Below are positions 9,308-23,426 of a stretch of DNA of 64,000 nucleotides, piece after piece (positions within the stretch are counted from its first letter, which is position 1; every line of letters starts with the position of its first letter). The position numbers and the translations under genes were made by a program. Below the pieces are notes generated by a model. It saw only the letters and a list, made by a program, of their open reading frames with translations, was not told the DNA's origin and ran no database searches. The DNA lies in assembly GCF_000399665.1 (NCBI RefSeq), contig NZ_KB976986.1, positions 2,961,494 through 3,025,493 of the forward strand. Reading direction: 5' to 3'. This DNA is from Acinetobacter calcoaceticus ANC 3811 (GTDB taxonomy: Bacteria > Pseudomonadota > Gammaproteobacteria > Pseudomonadales > Moraxellaceae).

Positions 9308-12145
9308 ATGAGCGATAAGCAAACTCCTGAGAATGCAGTGGACTACAAAGCCACGCTAAACCTGCCAGATACTCAATTTGCAATGAAAGCAAATTTGGCA
9401 GTACGTGAAGTGAAATGGTTAGAAGAGTGGTATACCGACAACATTTATCAGCAGATTCGTGCATCGCGTATTGGCAAGAAAAAATATATTTTGCATGATG
9501 GCCCTCCATATGCGAACGGTACAATTCACTTAGGTCACGCAGTCAATAAAGTACTCAAAGACGTGATTGTAAAAAGCCGTACTTTGGCTGGTTTCGATGC
9601 ACCTTATGTTCCGGGTTGGGACTGTCATGGCTTGCCAATCGAGCTAAAAGTTGAAGAAAAAGTAGGTAAAGTTGGCGAAAAAGTTGATGCAGCGACTTTC
9701 CGTAAACTCTGCCGTGAATATGCCCTAAAACAAATTGATTTACAGCGTACTGACTTTAAACGTCTTGGTATTTTAGGTGACTGGGATAACCCTTATCTCA
9801 CCATGAACTATAAACAAGAAGCCGATATTGTTCGTACTTTAGGTTTAATCCAAAAAAATGGTCATATCCAGCCAGGCTTAAAGCCAGTGAACTGGTGTAT
9901 GGACTGTGGTTCAGCACTTGCTGAAGCTGAAGTTGAATATGAAGATAAAAAATCTGACGCAATTGACGTTGGTTTTGGTGTTGTAGATCTAAAAGATTTA
10001 AGTGCCCGTTTAAACGTAGAAGTTCAAGACCCAACAGATATCGTGATCTGGACGACTACACCGTGGACATTACCTGCGAACCAAGCCGTTGCTTTGCATG
10101 CCGAAATTGAATATCAATTGGTACAAGTAACTACTGAGCGCGGTAAGCAGAACTTCATTCTTGCTAAAGACTTAGTTGCTTCAGCAATTGAACGTTATAA
10201 ACTTGAAAATCCAGTCGTTTTAGCAGACTTTACTGGTAACAAACTTGAAAACCTTACCTTACAACACCCGCTACTCACTGATCGTCAAGTTCCAGTGATT
10301 TTAGGTGAACACGTTATCGCAACAAGCGGTACAGGTGCAGTACATACAGCGCCTGGCCATGGTGCAGACGACTATAAAGTAGGTCTTCAATACAACCTTA
10401 CAGTAGATAATCCAGTGGGTGGTAACGGTGTTTATTTACCGACTGCTCCAATCTATGCGGGTGAGCACATCTATAAAGCCAATCCAAAGATCATCGAAGC
10501 TTTGGGCGCTGTAGGCCGTTTATGGGCACATCAACCCATCAAACACAGCTACCCACACTGCTGGCGTCACAAAACTCCTATTATCTTCCGTGCAACCCCA
10601 CAATGGTTCATTAACATGGATCAAAAAGGTTTACGTGAAGGTGCGCTTAACGCGATTGAAAATGATATCGAGTTTGTACCGAACTGGGGTAAAAACCGTA
10701 TTGAGTCAATGATTGAAGGTCGTCCGGACTGGTGTATCTCACGTCAACGTACTTGGGGTGTTCCAATTCCTTTCTTCGTTCATAAAGATACGAACGAATT
10801 ACACCCTCGTACACCTGAACTTATCGAAGAAGTTGCACAACTGATCGAACAAGAAGGTATCGAAGCATGGTTCAAACGTGACGCGAAAGACTTCATTGGT
10901 GAAGATGCTGCACAATATAACGCTATTCGCGATACGCTAGATGTATGGTTCGACTCGGGTACAACACATTATGCTGTACTTGAGCAACGTGAAGAATTAG
11001 AAAGTCCTGCAGATTTATATTTAGAAGGTTCAGACCAACATCGTGGTTGGTTCCAGTCTTCTTTATTAACGTCTATGGCAATTCACAATCGTGCACCATA
11101 TAAAGCCTTGTTAACCCATGGTTTTACAGTAGATGAAAATGGTCGTAAGTTATCGAAATCTTTAGGCAACTACATTCCGCTTGAAGAAATCATCAAACAG
11201 CTTGGTGCTGATGGTTTACGTTTATATGTAGCTTCTAGTGACTATCGCTATGAAATTGCAGCATCTAAAGAAATCTTTAGCCGTGTAAGTGATAGCTATC
11301 GTCGTATTCGTAATACATTACGTTTCTTGCTTGCTAACCTAAATGGTTTCAAACCGAGCACAGATGCTTTAGCTGTAGATGACTTAATTGCTCTAGATCA
11401 ATACATCTTGCAGCGTGCAAACGAAGTACAACAAACGATTATTACTGCCTATGAGGAAATGAACTTCCATGTGGTATGTAGTACGTTAACAAGCTTCTGT
11501 ATTAATGACTTAGGTGGTTTCTACCTAGACATTATCAAAGATCGTCAATACACCACTAAAGCGGATTCTCAGGCACGCCGTTCTGCACAGACAGCGCTTT
11601 ACCATATCGTTCAAGCATTTATTCGTTGGATGAGTCCAATCTTAAGCTTTACTGCTCAAGAAGCTTGGCCACTCATTCCAGAACAAACTGAAAAGTATGT
11701 ATTTACTTCAGAATGGTATGACTTACCTGTTTCATCAAAAGCAAACCTTCTTTCTGAAGAAGATTGGCAAACATTGATTAGCGTAAAATCTGCAGTAAAT
11801 AAACAGATTGAAGCAGCTCGTAACGCTAAACTTGTCGGCAGTAATCTTTCAGCCAAAGTTGAACTTTGGGCAAATGAATCATTACAAACAGTTTTAAACC
11901 AACTGGCTGATGAACTCCGTTTTGTTCTTATTACTTCAGAAGTAGTAGTACATCCATTTGCTGAACAAGGTGAAGCAACTGAAATGGAAGGCTTACGTGT
12001 ACAAATATCTGCAGCTGAAGGTGAAAAATGCGCACGTTGCTGGCATGTCCTTCCAGATGTAAATACGTATGCCGATCATCCTGGTTTATGTGGTCGTTGT
12101 ATTGTGAACGTCACTGGTCGTGGCGAAGTGAGAAAATATGCCTAA
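9308..12145 (+). CDS. ileS: Isoleucyl-tRNA synthetase
   Basis: A 945-residue class I aminoacyl-tRNA synthetase. The HIGH-type motif is in [13 protein letters not shown], the KMSKS motif is KLSKS in [10 protein letters not shown], the CP1 editing domain lies between them, and a C-terminal zinc-binding CARCWH / CGRC pair is present. The start at 9308 is chosen because GGATGA lies eight bases upstream; an in-frame ATG at 9296 overlaps that site. The gene overlaps the start of lspA by eight bases. Confidence 0.97.
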   Translation: MSDKQTPENAVDYKATLNLPDTQFAMKANLAVREVKWLEEWYTDNIYQQIRASRIGKKKYILHDGPPYANGTIHLGHAVNKVLKDVIVKSRTLAGFDAPYVPGWDCHGLPIELKVEEKVGKVGEKVDAATFRKLCREYALKQIDLQRTDFKRLGILGDWDNPYLTMNYKQEADIVRTLGLIQKNGHIQPGLKPVNWCMDCGSALAEAEVEYEDKKSDAIDVGFGVVDLKDLSARLNVEVQDPTDIVIWTTTPWTLPANQAVALHAEIEYQLVQVTTERGKQNFILAKDLVASAIERYKLENPVVLADFTGNKLENLTLQHPLLTDRQVPVILGEHVIATSGTGAVHTAPGHGADDYKVGLQYNLTVDNPVGGNGVYLPTAPIYAGEHIYKANPKIIEALGAVGRLWAHQPIKHSYPHCWRHKTPIIFRATPQWFINMDQKGLREGALNAIENDIEFVPNWGKNRIESMIEGRPDWCISRQRTWGVPIPFFVHKDTNELHPRTPELIEEVAQLIEQEGIEAWFKRDAKDFIGEDAAQYNAIRDTLDVWFDSGTTHYAVLEQREELESPADLYLEGSDQHRGWFQSSLLTSMAIHNRAPYKALLTHGFTVDENGRKLSKSLGNYIPLEEIIKQLGADGLRLYVASSDYRYEIAASKEIFSRVSDSYRRIRNTLRFLLANLNGFKPSTDALAVDDLIALDQYILQRANEVQQTIITAYEEMNFHVVCSTLTSFCINDLGGFYLDIIKDRQYTTKADSQARRSAQTALYHIVQAFIRWMSPILSFTAQEAWPLIPEQTEKYVFTSEWYDLPVSSKANLLSEEDWQTLISVKSAVNKQIEAARNAKLVGSNLSAKVELWANESLQTVLNQLADELRFVLITSEVVVHPFAEQGEATEMEGLRVQISAAEGEKCARCWHVLPDVNTYADHPGLCGRCIVNVTGRGEVRKYA

Positions 12146-12668
12146 TTCACAAGCTAAAAAAGGCTTATTCCAGTTTTATCCACACAACCTCATTTGGCTT
12201 GGACTTTCTGTCCTTGCCATTGTGTTGGATCAATGGACAAAATGGATTGCAAGTACGCATCTGAACTACGCAGATCCAGTGCCTGTGCTTCCATTTTTAA
12301 ACTGGACACTATTACATAACTATGGTGCAGCCTTTAGCTTTTTATCTGATGCGGGAGGATGGCAGCGCTATTTCTTCACATCTTTAGCAGGCTTAGTTTC
12401 AATCCTTTTTGTATTTTGGTTGCTTCGTATGCCTAAAAAGATGGTGGTGCTACCTGTAGCCATCGCTTTAATTTTAGGTGGAGCTTTAGGCAATTTAATT
12501 GACCGTATTACCCTGGGTTATGTGGTCGATTTTATTCATGTTTATTATCAAAATCATCACTTTCCAGCTTTTAATATTGCGGACAGTGCCATTACCTTAG
12601 GTACCATCTTGCTACTCATTGATACATTCTTCCTTGAGAAGCAACGCAACCAAAATTCGGATGCATAA
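12138..12668 (+). CDS. lspA: Lipoprotein signal peptidase LspA
   Basis: A 176-residue inner-membrane aspartyl protease with four hydrophobic segments that cleaves signal peptides of lipidated prolipoproteins. The catalytic aspartates sit in NLIDRI and FNIADS, and VLDQWTK and YGAAFSFL are family motifs. It starts inside the end of ileS (eight-base overlap) and ends one base before fkpB, so all three are probably translated from one message. Several lipoproteins encoded in this window are its likely substrates. Confidence 0.96.
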   Translation: MPNSQAKKGLFQFYPHNLIWLGLSVLAIVLDQWTKWIASTHLNYADPVPVLPFLNWTLLHNYGAAFSFLSDAGGWQRYFFTSLAGLVSILFVFWLLRMPKKMVVLPVAIALILGGALGNLIDRITLGYVVDFIHVYYQNHHFPAFNIADSAITLGTILLLIDTFFLEKQRNQNSDA

Positions 12669-12669
12669 T

Positions 12670-13152
12670 ATGACCGAAATTATCCAACCTAACGAAGAAA
12701 TTCGTATTACAGACGGCTCTAAAGTCGATCTACACTTTTCCGTCGCTATTGAAAATGGTGTAGAAATCGATAATACACGTAACCGTGAAGAACCTGTTAC
12801 CTTGACGATTGGTGACGGAAATCTTTTACCAGGCTTTGAAAAAGCATTATTTGGTTTACGTGCTGGTGACCGTCGTACAGTACATCTTCCGCCAGAAGAT
12901 GCATTTGGTCCATGGAATCCGGAAAATATTCAAACTTTCGATACAGTTAAGTTTGAACAACGTCCTATTCTTGGTCACATGATCGAATTTGAAGATAAGG
13001 CAAAAACTACGTTATTTGGTGTAGTGAAGTCAGTTAATGATGACATTACAGAAATTGATTTTAATCACCCGTTAGCTGGAAAAAATATTACCTTTGAAGT
13101 AGAAATATTCAAGGTAACTCCCGAAGGCCAACAAGGCGTTAAACTCATGTAA
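12670..13152 (+). CDS. fkpB: FKBP-type peptidyl-prolyl isomerase FkpB (SlpA-like)
   Basis: A 160-residue SlyD/FkpB-type isomerase. FKBP-domain motifs FSVAIENGVEIDNT, GDGNLLPGFEKALFGL and HLPPEDAFGPWNPE are visible, with the flap insertion typical of this subfamily. There is no His-rich SlyD tail. The start at 12670, one base past the lspA stop, has GGA nine bases upstream. It closes the ribF-ileS-lspA operon and is followed by a terminator. Role: cytoplasmic folding helper. Confidence 0.93.
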   Translation: MTEIIQPNEEIRITDGSKVDLHFSVAIENGVEIDNTRNREEPVTLTIGDGNLLPGFEKALFGLRAGDRRTVHLPPEDAFGPWNPENIQTFDTVKFEQRPILGHMIEFEDKAKTTLFGVVKSVNDDITEIDFNHPLAGKNITFEVEIFKVTPEGQQGVKLM

Positions 13153-13154
13153 AT

Positions 13155-13184
13155 AAAAAGCCCTCTGAATGAGGGCTTTTTTTT
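13155..13184 (+). terminator. Terminator of the ileS-lspA-fkpB operon
   Basis: AAAAAGCCCTC, short loop, GAGGGCTTTTTTTT, immediately after the fkpB stop. Confidence 0.93.
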
Positions 13185-13286
13185 ATTGAATTTTTTTCAT
13201 AACATAAGAATCCTTACAAATTCTATATTCTCAGCTACCCATATAATGAATTAAGTTATAAGTATAAAAATCCTTGGGAAAAATAC

Positions 13287-13829
13287 ATGCTGGTCTATAT
13301 TGTCGTGGGAAGTGTTCGTGAAGGACGTACAGCAATTAAAATTGCCAATTGGCTAGAATCAACAATTCCAACATTGGGTCTAAATGACTTCCAAACCGAA
13401 GTAGTCGATTTAAAAGAATGGGATTTACCTCTATTTTCAGGATCTCACCCACCCGCTACCGGAATTTATGATCAACCTAAACAACAAGAATGGGCAGACA
13501 AAATTGCTCAAGCAGATGCTTTTATCTTTATTAGCCCAGAATACAACCATGGTTACAGTCCAGCTTTAAAAAATGCTCTGGACTATGTTGGTAAAGAATG
13601 GAGCAATAAACCTGCTGCATTTATTGGTTATGGTTCAACGAATGGTTCTCGCTCTATCAGCCAAATACGTCAAGTCACCTCAAGTTTAAGTATTGTTGAT
13701 CCAAATGCTGTGATAGAGATACGAGATATTTTTAAACGCAATAAAGATGAAAAATTCGAGGCTAATGAATTTGAAGTAAAAGGACTTCAATCAATTGTTG
13801 AGAAACTACAGAAATATCATTTATCTTAA
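13287..13829 (+). CDS. NAD(P)H-dependent FMN reductase family protein
   Basis: A 180-residue flavodoxin-like oxidoreductase. It begins with VYIVVGSVREGRTAIKIANW, the FMN phosphate loop, and has SPEYNHGYSPALKNALDYV and AAFIGYGSTNGSRS, typical of the FMN_red family (chromate and quinone reductases, SsuE relatives). It is a single gene with its own terminator. The physiological acceptor is unknown. It could in principle supply FMNH2 to SsuD, whose operon lacks ssuE, but nothing here proves that. Confidence 0.83.
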   Translation: MLVYIVVGSVREGRTAIKIANWLESTIPTLGLNDFQTEVVDLKEWDLPLFSGSHPPATGIYDQPKQQEWADKIAQADAFIFISPEYNHGYSPALKNALDYVGKEWSNKPAAFIGYGSTNGSRSISQIRQVTSSLSIVDPNAVIEIRDIFKRNKDEKFEANEFEVKGLQSIVEKLQKYHLS

Positions 13830-13834
13830 ATTTT

Positions 13835-13877
13835 AAAAAGGCCTCTATAACCAAAATAAGAGGCCTTTTATTTTTAT
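13835..13877. terminator. Bidirectional terminator
   Basis: AAAAAGGCCTCT and AGAGGCCTTTT form a stem around a 12-base loop between convergent genes (FMN reductase and ankyrin protein). Confidence 0.88.
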
Positions 13878-14185
13878 AAGCTTTTTAAATAATTTACTAC
13901 ATCTATATTACCAGCCATTTCTGCAAGCTGTAACGCTGTATATTCGCTTTTATAAGCGACTTCAGCACCTTTTCCTACCAAGAGTTTAACTATCTCTAAA
14001 TGATCATTTTCAGCGGCTGCTTGCAAAGCGCTATAACCTTCATCATCTGCCTGATTAGGATCTTGTCCGTCTAAAAGTAATTGCTCTACCTGATCTAGAT
14101 CACCTAAAGAAGCCCAATAGACCAATTCAGGGAGAGAGAGTTCATCATCATCCTCAGGTATTGAAGAGAAGGAATTAATTTTCAC
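13874..14185 (-). CDS. Ankyrin-repeat protein
   Basis: A 103-residue protein with an acidic N-terminus (PEDDDELSLPELVYWASLGD) followed by roughly three ankyrin repeats: DLDQVEQLLLDGQDPNQAD, GYSALQAAAENDHLEIVKLL and EYTALQLAEMAGNIDVVNYL. No signal peptide is seen, so it is probably cytoplasmic and mediates a protein contact. The partner is unknown. It converges on the FMN reductase gene. Confidence 0.85.
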   Translation of the reverse strand: MKINSFSSIPEDDDELSLPELVYWASLGDLDQVEQLLLDGQDPNQADDEGYSALQAAAENDHLEIVKLLVGKGAEVAYKSEYTALQLAEMAGNIDVVNYLKSL

Positions 14186-14459
14186 GTAAACACCTAAAAA
14201 TAAGAAACTTTGTCATTATTATATTCATAGAACATGCTTAGTATGCAAATCTGATTTTAAAACTGTATTTTTTATTACCTAAAATTGATTAATTCTTCGA
14301 TTTCATTAATTAAAAAAAATACTATTCTAATAAAACACCTAAATTGAGATATTATTTCTTAGTTTATACTTTCATATTTTGCCTATTTTTTAATCTTTTT
14401 GATAAAATTTCTATATAAAATCAGCACGCTTATTTATTATTACGCTATTTCCCTTGCAT
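14186..14459. other. AT-rich spacer without a recognised gene
   Basis: About 270 bases between the ankyrin gene start and the rRNA operon terminator. It is very AT-rich. It should contain the ankyrin gene promoter on the minus strand; I see no RNA gene or ORF. Confidence 0.5.
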
Positions 14460-14493
14460 AAAAAAACACCCCCAACTTAGGTTGGGGGTGTTT
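14460..14493 (-). terminator. rRNA operon terminator
   Basis: Read on the minus strand: AAACACCCCCAAC, loop, GTTGGGGGTGTTT and a T tract. It lies ten bases beyond the 5S gene. Confidence 0.95.
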
Positions 14494-14503
14494 AGAATAA
14501 TGA

Positions 14504-14618
14504 GCTGGCGATGACTTACTCTCACATGGGAAACCCCACACTACCATCAGCGCTAAGAGGTTTCACTTCTGAGTTCGGGAAGGGATCAGGTGGTTCACTC
14601 TTGCTATGGTCGCCAGCA
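14504..14618 (-). rRNA. rrf: 5S ribosomal RNA
   Basis: A 115-base 5S rRNA on the minus strand. The ends TGCTGGCGACCATAG and TCGCCAGC pair, and internal hallmarks such as CTGATCCCTTCCCGAACTC are present. It is the last gene of the rRNA operon. Ends are estimated from the terminal stem. Confidence 0.95.
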
Positions 14619-14796
14619 CAACTGGTATGGATACTAGCATTGGTCTTAATATGCCGATGCGTTTTCCAAATCTTTACAGATGGGCTGATTGAGTCTTGAT
14701 ATTTTGTTCATTTTAGCTAAGCGTATAACTAAATCAAGTTGATTTGTACATTAATGAATCGATTGATGCTATATATACAACTGCTTGGGTGTTGTA

Positions 14797-17689
<2,893 letters not shown>

Positions 17690-18050
17690 ATACAACCCCA
17701 AACAGTCGTTATTACCTACAAGGAGTAATAAGACATGATCAATGATTTCTCATCAATCTCTTACAGTTTGAAGTACTGTGTATTTAAACACTGTACAGCT
17801 TCAATCTAATTCATATACCAAAACGCTTGATTCAGTTAATTTGCTAGTTCTCAATTCATTTAGATCAATTGCTTAATCTAAACTCTTGAGTGAACAATTT
17901 ATTTCAGACTCAATTTTGCCAATCTGTTAATGAATAAACATGCCTTCGTCAGGTCATGCTTAATACCGTGATACTTAAATCACAGAAGTTAATAAACTAA
18001 GATCTAATCCCTATTTACTAATTTCTGTAATCTGAACTTCTCTTAAGTTC
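17690..18050. other. rRNA internal spacer between tRNA-Ala and 23S
   Basis: About 360 bases of transcribed spacer on the minus strand. It should contain processing stems and antitermination signals. No gene is seen. Confidence 0.7.
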
Positions 18051-18126
18051 TGGTGGAGACTAGGAGAGTCGAACTCCTGACCTCCTGCGTGCAAAGCAGG
18101 CGCTCTACCAACTAAGCTAAGTCCCC
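18051..18126 (-). tRNA. tRNA-Ala (TGC)
   Basis: A 76-base tRNA in the 16S-23S spacer. Read on the minus strand it starts GGGGACTTAGCTTAG and ends with an encoded CCA. The anticodon stem CCTGC/GCAGG encloses TTTGCAC, anticodon TGC (plus-strand 18091-18093). The T-arm TTCGACTC is intact. Confidence 0.97.
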
Positions 18127-18182
18127 AGCTTACATCATCAGTTCTGTATCTTCTTTTCTATAACTTCAACCAGTCAAAGTCA

Positions 18183-18259
<77 letters not shown>

Positions 18260-18318
18260 TCAGATACATCTATGAAGAACAACTTGTTGTGGATTCTTAC
18301 TAATCGTCAATCTTTCGT

Positions 18319-19856
<1,538 letters not shown>

Positions 19857-20132
19857 AAAATCATTTTGCACCTTATTAAAGACAAGGTGCCAATTCTGGC
19901 TCATCAATTTTCTGACTTAAATTTCGCTCAAATAAACTTCGAGTAATTTAAACCAATCAATCAATGATAATATTTCGATCAATCAATCAGTAAAAATCCA
20001 CACAAGTTGTTCTTCATAATCTCTTAATGATCTTTCTGCTCTTCGTCAGAGACAGAATTCAACGCAATACTAAGTTTTTCATCTTAACCCTGTAAGCTAA
20101 GATATTCTCATGTATCGCGTCGGGATGAGTGC
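19857..20132 (-). other. rRNA operon leader
   Basis: Transcribed leader between the rRNA promoter and 16S. It contains a hairpin near 19868-19891 (GCACCTT paired with AAGGTGC). I see no ORF. It likely holds the antitermination and RNase III processing signals. Confidence 0.6.
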
Positions 20133-20160
20133 ATTATAGGGGAAAAAAATTGGTACGCAA
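20133..20160 (-). promoter_or_regulatory. rRNA operon promoter
   Basis: On the minus strand TTGCGT (20160-20155) and a perfect TATAAT (20138-20133) are separated by 16 bases. A C-rich run precedes the -10 and a GC-rich discriminator follows it, as expected for stringently controlled rRNA promoters. Confidence 0.8.
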
Positions 20161-20277
20161 GCACTTTTCCAAACATATGTGTTTGATCGATTCTTTTTCA
20201 CCCAACCAAAATCAAAAAAAGTAAAAATAATAAATTAAGTTATTGATAAATATCAATAATATTAAAATAATTTATTT

Positions 20278-20829
20278 TCATTCTTTTTTGATTTTCATTT
20301 CTATTATCTTAATAGGTTGTTTTGGGACATTCTGATGCATGCCATCAGTGATTGTCGGTACTTTTACAATACGGTCAACCACATCCATTCCTTTAATCAC
20401 TTTTCCGAAAACTGCATAGCCCGCATTACCAGCAGAGCGATTTAGAAAGCTATTATCTGCGACATTAATAAAGAACTGACTAGTAGCTGAGTCAGGATTT
20501 GCGGTACGAGCCATTGCTAAGGTTCCGCGCGTATTACCAATTCCATTTCCAGCTTCGTTTTTGATTGGTGCTCGAGTGGTCTTTTCCTGCATATTTGTAG
20601 TAAGCCCACCACCCTGTACCATGAAACCAGGAATTACGCGGTGGAATATCGTATCTTTATAAAAGTTCGACTTTATATAGCTTTTAAAATTCTTCACGCT
20701 GATTGGGGCTTTCTCATCATAAAGTTGTATTTCTATGTTGCCCAAATTTGTTTGCATTTCAACTAAAGTGTCAGCCCAGACAGAATGACTGCTTAAACCC
20801 AAGCAACATAGCATTAATAATTTTTTCAT
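20278..20829 (-). CDS. ppiA: Periplasmic peptidyl-prolyl cis-trans isomerase, cyclophilin type (PpiA-like)
   Basis: A 183-residue cyclophilin with an N-terminal signal peptide cut after about SVWA, so it acts in the periplasm. Domain motifs are [49 protein letters not shown] and [17 protein letters not shown]. It catalyses proline isomerisation in exported proteins. It is a single minus-strand gene. Confidence 0.9.
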   Translation of the reverse strand: MKKLLMLCCLGLSSHSVWADTLVEMQTNLGNIEIQLYDEKAPISVKNFKSYIKSNFYKDTIFHRVIPGFMVQGGGLTTNMQEKTTRAPIKNEAGNGIGNTRGTLAMARTANPDSATSQFFINVADNSFLNRSAGNAGYAVFGKVIKGMDVVDRIVKVPTITDGMHQNVPKQPIKIIEMKIKKE

Positions 20830-20954
20830 ATTTTCCTACAGTAAAATGCAAAACTTAATAAAGGTTAAATTTAATCGTCTATATAAAAGAATTCTAGTGC
20901 GTATTTATTATCTTTTATTTAAAGCCTTATATTTTAGATTTGTGTATGAGTCCA

Positions 20955-20970
20955 CGTTCCACGTGAAACA
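20955..20970. other. parS-like ParB binding site 2
   Basis: CGTTCCACGTGAAACA; the reverse complement TGTTTCACGTGGAACG differs from site 1 at the last base only. It is intergenic, between ppiA and the hydrolase gene. Confidence 0.75.
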
Positions 20971-20986
20971 TGGACCAATTTTTTAT

Positions 20987-22057
20987 TTAGCTATTTTTAT
21001 CCCAGAATTTTCTAAAGTTTTTACTGAACTCAATGGTGTAACGTTTAGCCTTTTTAGAAATAGGCGTCAAATTTATAAATCCATGAGTTTGATCTGAGTA
21101 TTCTTCATAATGCATTTTGACGCCATTTTGGCGTAGCTTATAGCTATAGATTTTTCCTTCATCATGTAATACGTCGTGCCCAGCAGTAATCACGAAAGCC
21201 GGTGGATTCTTTTTCAAGTTTCCATATGTTGGCGAAATAATAGGGTCATCTAATTCTACGTTATGCTGGGTTGCATAATATTGAGTGACATTATTGATAT
21301 CATTATCTGTCAAAACCAGCCCTGCGTTATAAGCATAGAAGGATGGATGTCGGCTCTTGAAATCAACTGCAGGGTAAATAAGAAGTTGAGCTTGTGGAGC
21401 ATAAGGTTTATTTACTGATCTTTGAGCCACGACTGTACTGATGTTTCCACCTGCACTATCCCCCGCTACCGCAATTCGACCTTTTAATATTTTTAACTGT
21501 CTACGATTTTGATATACCCAAGCTAAAGCATCTTCACAAGATTGGATTAAATGCTGAGGAGAAACCTCTGGTGCTAGAGGATAATCAATACTGAGTACTT
21601 GTACTTTTGCATATTTTGCCAATATACGACAAACCTCATCATGAGTATCTAATCCACCAACAACAAATCCTCCGCCATGGTAGAAAACAAGAAGAGGTAA
21701 TTTTTTATTAGGTGCCGGATGATAGTGTCGTGCGAAAACGGTTCCGCTTTGGAGAGGTAAACGAATATCTTCTACTGAATCGATATCTGTTGATTTCTGG
21801 CGTATAGCCAGCATTTGGGTATCGAACTGTCTTCTAGACTCAATGGGGTCTGAACCAACGAAACCGATATGACCCTGTTTAATTTGTACAGCCATCATAC
21901 ATTTAGTAAATGAGTCGAGATCTGGATATTGGTAAGAATATCCAAGAATTTTGGCAAGTGATTCTTGAGCTAATCGAGGTAACTTATCAAGAGCTCGAGC
22001 AGCGGGCCCTTGGCCCTTTTCTAGCAATGTTTGAATTTTTTGATTGAATGCTGTCAT
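20987..22057 (-). CDS. Alpha/beta hydrolase of the hormone-sensitive-lipase family
   Basis: A 356-residue esterase/lipase. It has the oxyanion motif HGGGF (about residues 127-131), the nucleophile elbow GDSAGG (Ser about 201), an acid in AGHDVLHDEG (Asp about 295) and the catalytic His in THGF (about 325). No signal peptide is evident. The start at 22057 has GGAG six bases upstream; ATG 22069 with AGAGGA is an almost equal alternative. The natural ester substrate is unknown. Confidence 0.87.
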   Translation of the reverse strand: MTAFNQKIQTLLEKGQGPAARALDKLPRLAQESLAKILGYSYQYPDLDSFTKCMMAVQIKQGHIGFVGSDPIESRRQFDTQMLAIRQKSTDIDSVEDIRLPLQSGTVFARHYHPAPNKKLPLLVFYHGGGFVVGGLDTHDEVCRILAKYAKVQVLSIDYPLAPEVSPQHLIQSCEDALAWVYQNRRQLKILKGRIAVAGDSAGGNISTVVAQRSVNKPYAPQAQLLIYPAVDFKSRHPSFYAYNAGLVLTDNDINNVTQYYATQHNVELDDPIISPTYGNLKKNPPAFVITAGHDVLHDEGKIYSYKLRQNGVKMHYEEYSDQTHGFINLTPISKKAKRYTIEFSKNFRKFWDKNS

Positions 22058-22268
22058 GCCTATCTCCATGAATTCCTCTTATCCTTCATATTTTCTACAG
22101 AATTCTGTTGTTGTTTGACTATATTCGCATACAACTCACGTAATCAAGATACAAAGGTAAAACCCAAATTACGCTAATCTGATTTAAAGCAAATGTCATT
22201 AACAAATCTGTCACTTAAAACAGGACTTTTTTGCCAATTATTGTTAACAGACAAAAAGAGGTACGATT

Positions 22269-22637
22269 ATGTCAACAAAACTAGTTGTTACTTTATTAGC
22301 AACCAGTCTTTTAACTGTAGGCTGTGTAGCTTATACGGATGACCCTTCTTATCGTGGCGGTTATGGTTACCATGATCATGATACCAATCGCTATGATCGT
22401 AATGATGGACGTCGATATAACGATTGGGAACGGAAACGTTGGGAAGAACGTCAAAGAATATATGAACAACAACGAAGAGTTGCTCGCGAACAGGATCGAA
22501 ATCGTCATGAATGGGATAAAAGACGCCATGACGAAGATAAAAAACACCGTGATGACGATAAAAGGCGCCACGAATGGGATAAAAAACGAGTAGAAGATAG
22601 GGATCATAATCATCGAGATTCTCGTCATGATGACTAA
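22269..22637 (+). CDS. Highly charged small lipoprotein
   Basis: A 122-residue protein with an N-terminal signal and the lipobox TVGC at about residue 19, so it is probably lipidated. The mature part starts with a Gly/Tyr/His-rich stretch (YRGGYGYHDHD) and continues as a long Arg/Lys/Asp/Glu/His tail with two copies of RHEWDKR/K separated by about 20 residues. It is likely helical or disordered. RBS AGAGG is present and a terminator follows. No known function; metal or envelope polymer binding is a guess from composition. Confidence 0.75.
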   Translation: MSTKLVVTLLATSLLTVGCVAYTDDPSYRGGYGYHDHDTNRYDRNDGRRYNDWERKRWEERQRIYEQQRRVAREQDRNRHEWDKRRHDEDKKHRDDDKRRHEWDKKRVEDRDHNHRDSRHDD

Positions 22638-22652
22638 ATTCATTACTATATA

Positions 22653-22689
22653 AAAAGCCCCAATAAGCTACGTCTTTTGGGGCTTTTTT
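22653..22689 (+). terminator. Terminator after the charged lipoprotein gene
   Basis: AAAAAGCCCCAA and TTGGGGCTTTTTT form a stem around a 12-base loop. Confidence 0.88.
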
Positions 22690-22803
22690 GAGAATTCTAA
22701 ACTCTCTTAATTATAGAGTAATGAGTAGCAGCTCATTTCATATATAAATCGGCATCTTAAATATACGACTCTATAATCTTTTAACTATTCTTATCACTAA
22801 GAA

Positions 22804-23034
22804 TTACTGAGCTGTTGCAGAACCTGAAACAGAACCAGAAGCACCAGCATCAACTTGACCTGGTTGTGCTTGGCCAGAAACGCCCGCATCAACACCTACA
22901 CCAGCTTGTACGCCAGATGGGCTAGCACTTGTTTGAGCAGAACCTGATGCGTTTAAACCAGCTTCAGATGCACAACCAACAGCTGTAAAAGCAACACCAG
23001 CAAGTACTACAGAGATAAGACCTAATTTTTTCAT
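22804..23034 (-). CDS. Small Gly/Ala/Ser-rich lipoprotein
   Basis: A 76-residue protein. The signal peptide MKKLGLISVVLAGVAFTAVGC ends in a lipobox with Cys about 21. The mature part is low complexity (ASGSAQTSASPSG, GVDAGVSGQAQ, GSVSGSA), nearly free of charged residues. The start at 23034 is set by GGAAAG a few bases upstream; a longer reading to 23073 is unlikely. Function unknown; the composition suggests an outer-membrane-anchored flexible peptide. Confidence 0.75.
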   Translation of the reverse strand: MKKLGLISVVLAGVAFTAVGCASEAGLNASGSAQTSASPSGVQAGVGVDAGVSGQAQPGQVDAGASGSVSGSATAQ

Positions 23035-23369
23035 AATCGCTTTCCTTTCATTACGACAAACACTTAAATGCAAAGATCATCTTCGCGCTGCCTATAATTC
23101 ACAATTTTTTTTTCTGGCGTGCGTATCATTGGTTGTCTTTTGTAGTAATAGAAGTACAAGTTGTGCAATTTTTTATTAAATTCGCTTCCCTACCCCGAAC
23201 TCAATCTTTTATACAAGCCGAGCAACTTAAGCTTTTGTTTAATTTTATCAATTTTTAATTTTTATCTTAGCCTTGTGCTCTACTCAAAAAAATTCTCTTT
23301 ATAGAAACGCTATATAAGGTATGTAGAATGTTACAGAGGTTTTTTGCTTAAAAATTCAGTTTCTCCATT
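23035..23369. other. Intergenic region upstream of the small lipoprotein
   Basis: About 335 AT-rich bases upstream of the minus-strand lipoprotein gene. It should hold that gene's promoter. No ORF, RNA gene or repeat was recognised. Confidence 0.45.
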
Positions 23370-23397
23370 AAAAAAGCCGGGTATACACCACGGCTTC
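23370..23397 (-). terminator. Terminator of the MBL-fold gene
   Basis: On the minus strand AAGCCG, loop, CGGCTT then T run, 30 bases after the stop. Confidence 0.7.
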
Positions 23398-23426
23398 TAT
23401 AAAAACTTATTCTATTTCGATTTAAA

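Noticed and set aside
12176..12184. Perfect DnaA box TTATCCACA inside lspA
   Set aside because: A single box in coding sequence without palindromes or neighbours; likely chance.
22311..22643. 110-codon frame opposite the charged lipoprotein gene
   Set aside because: It is the antisense image of the biased GAT/CGA codons, mostly Ile, Met and Phe, without a ribosome site; the plus-strand gene has a lipobox, ribosome site and terminator.
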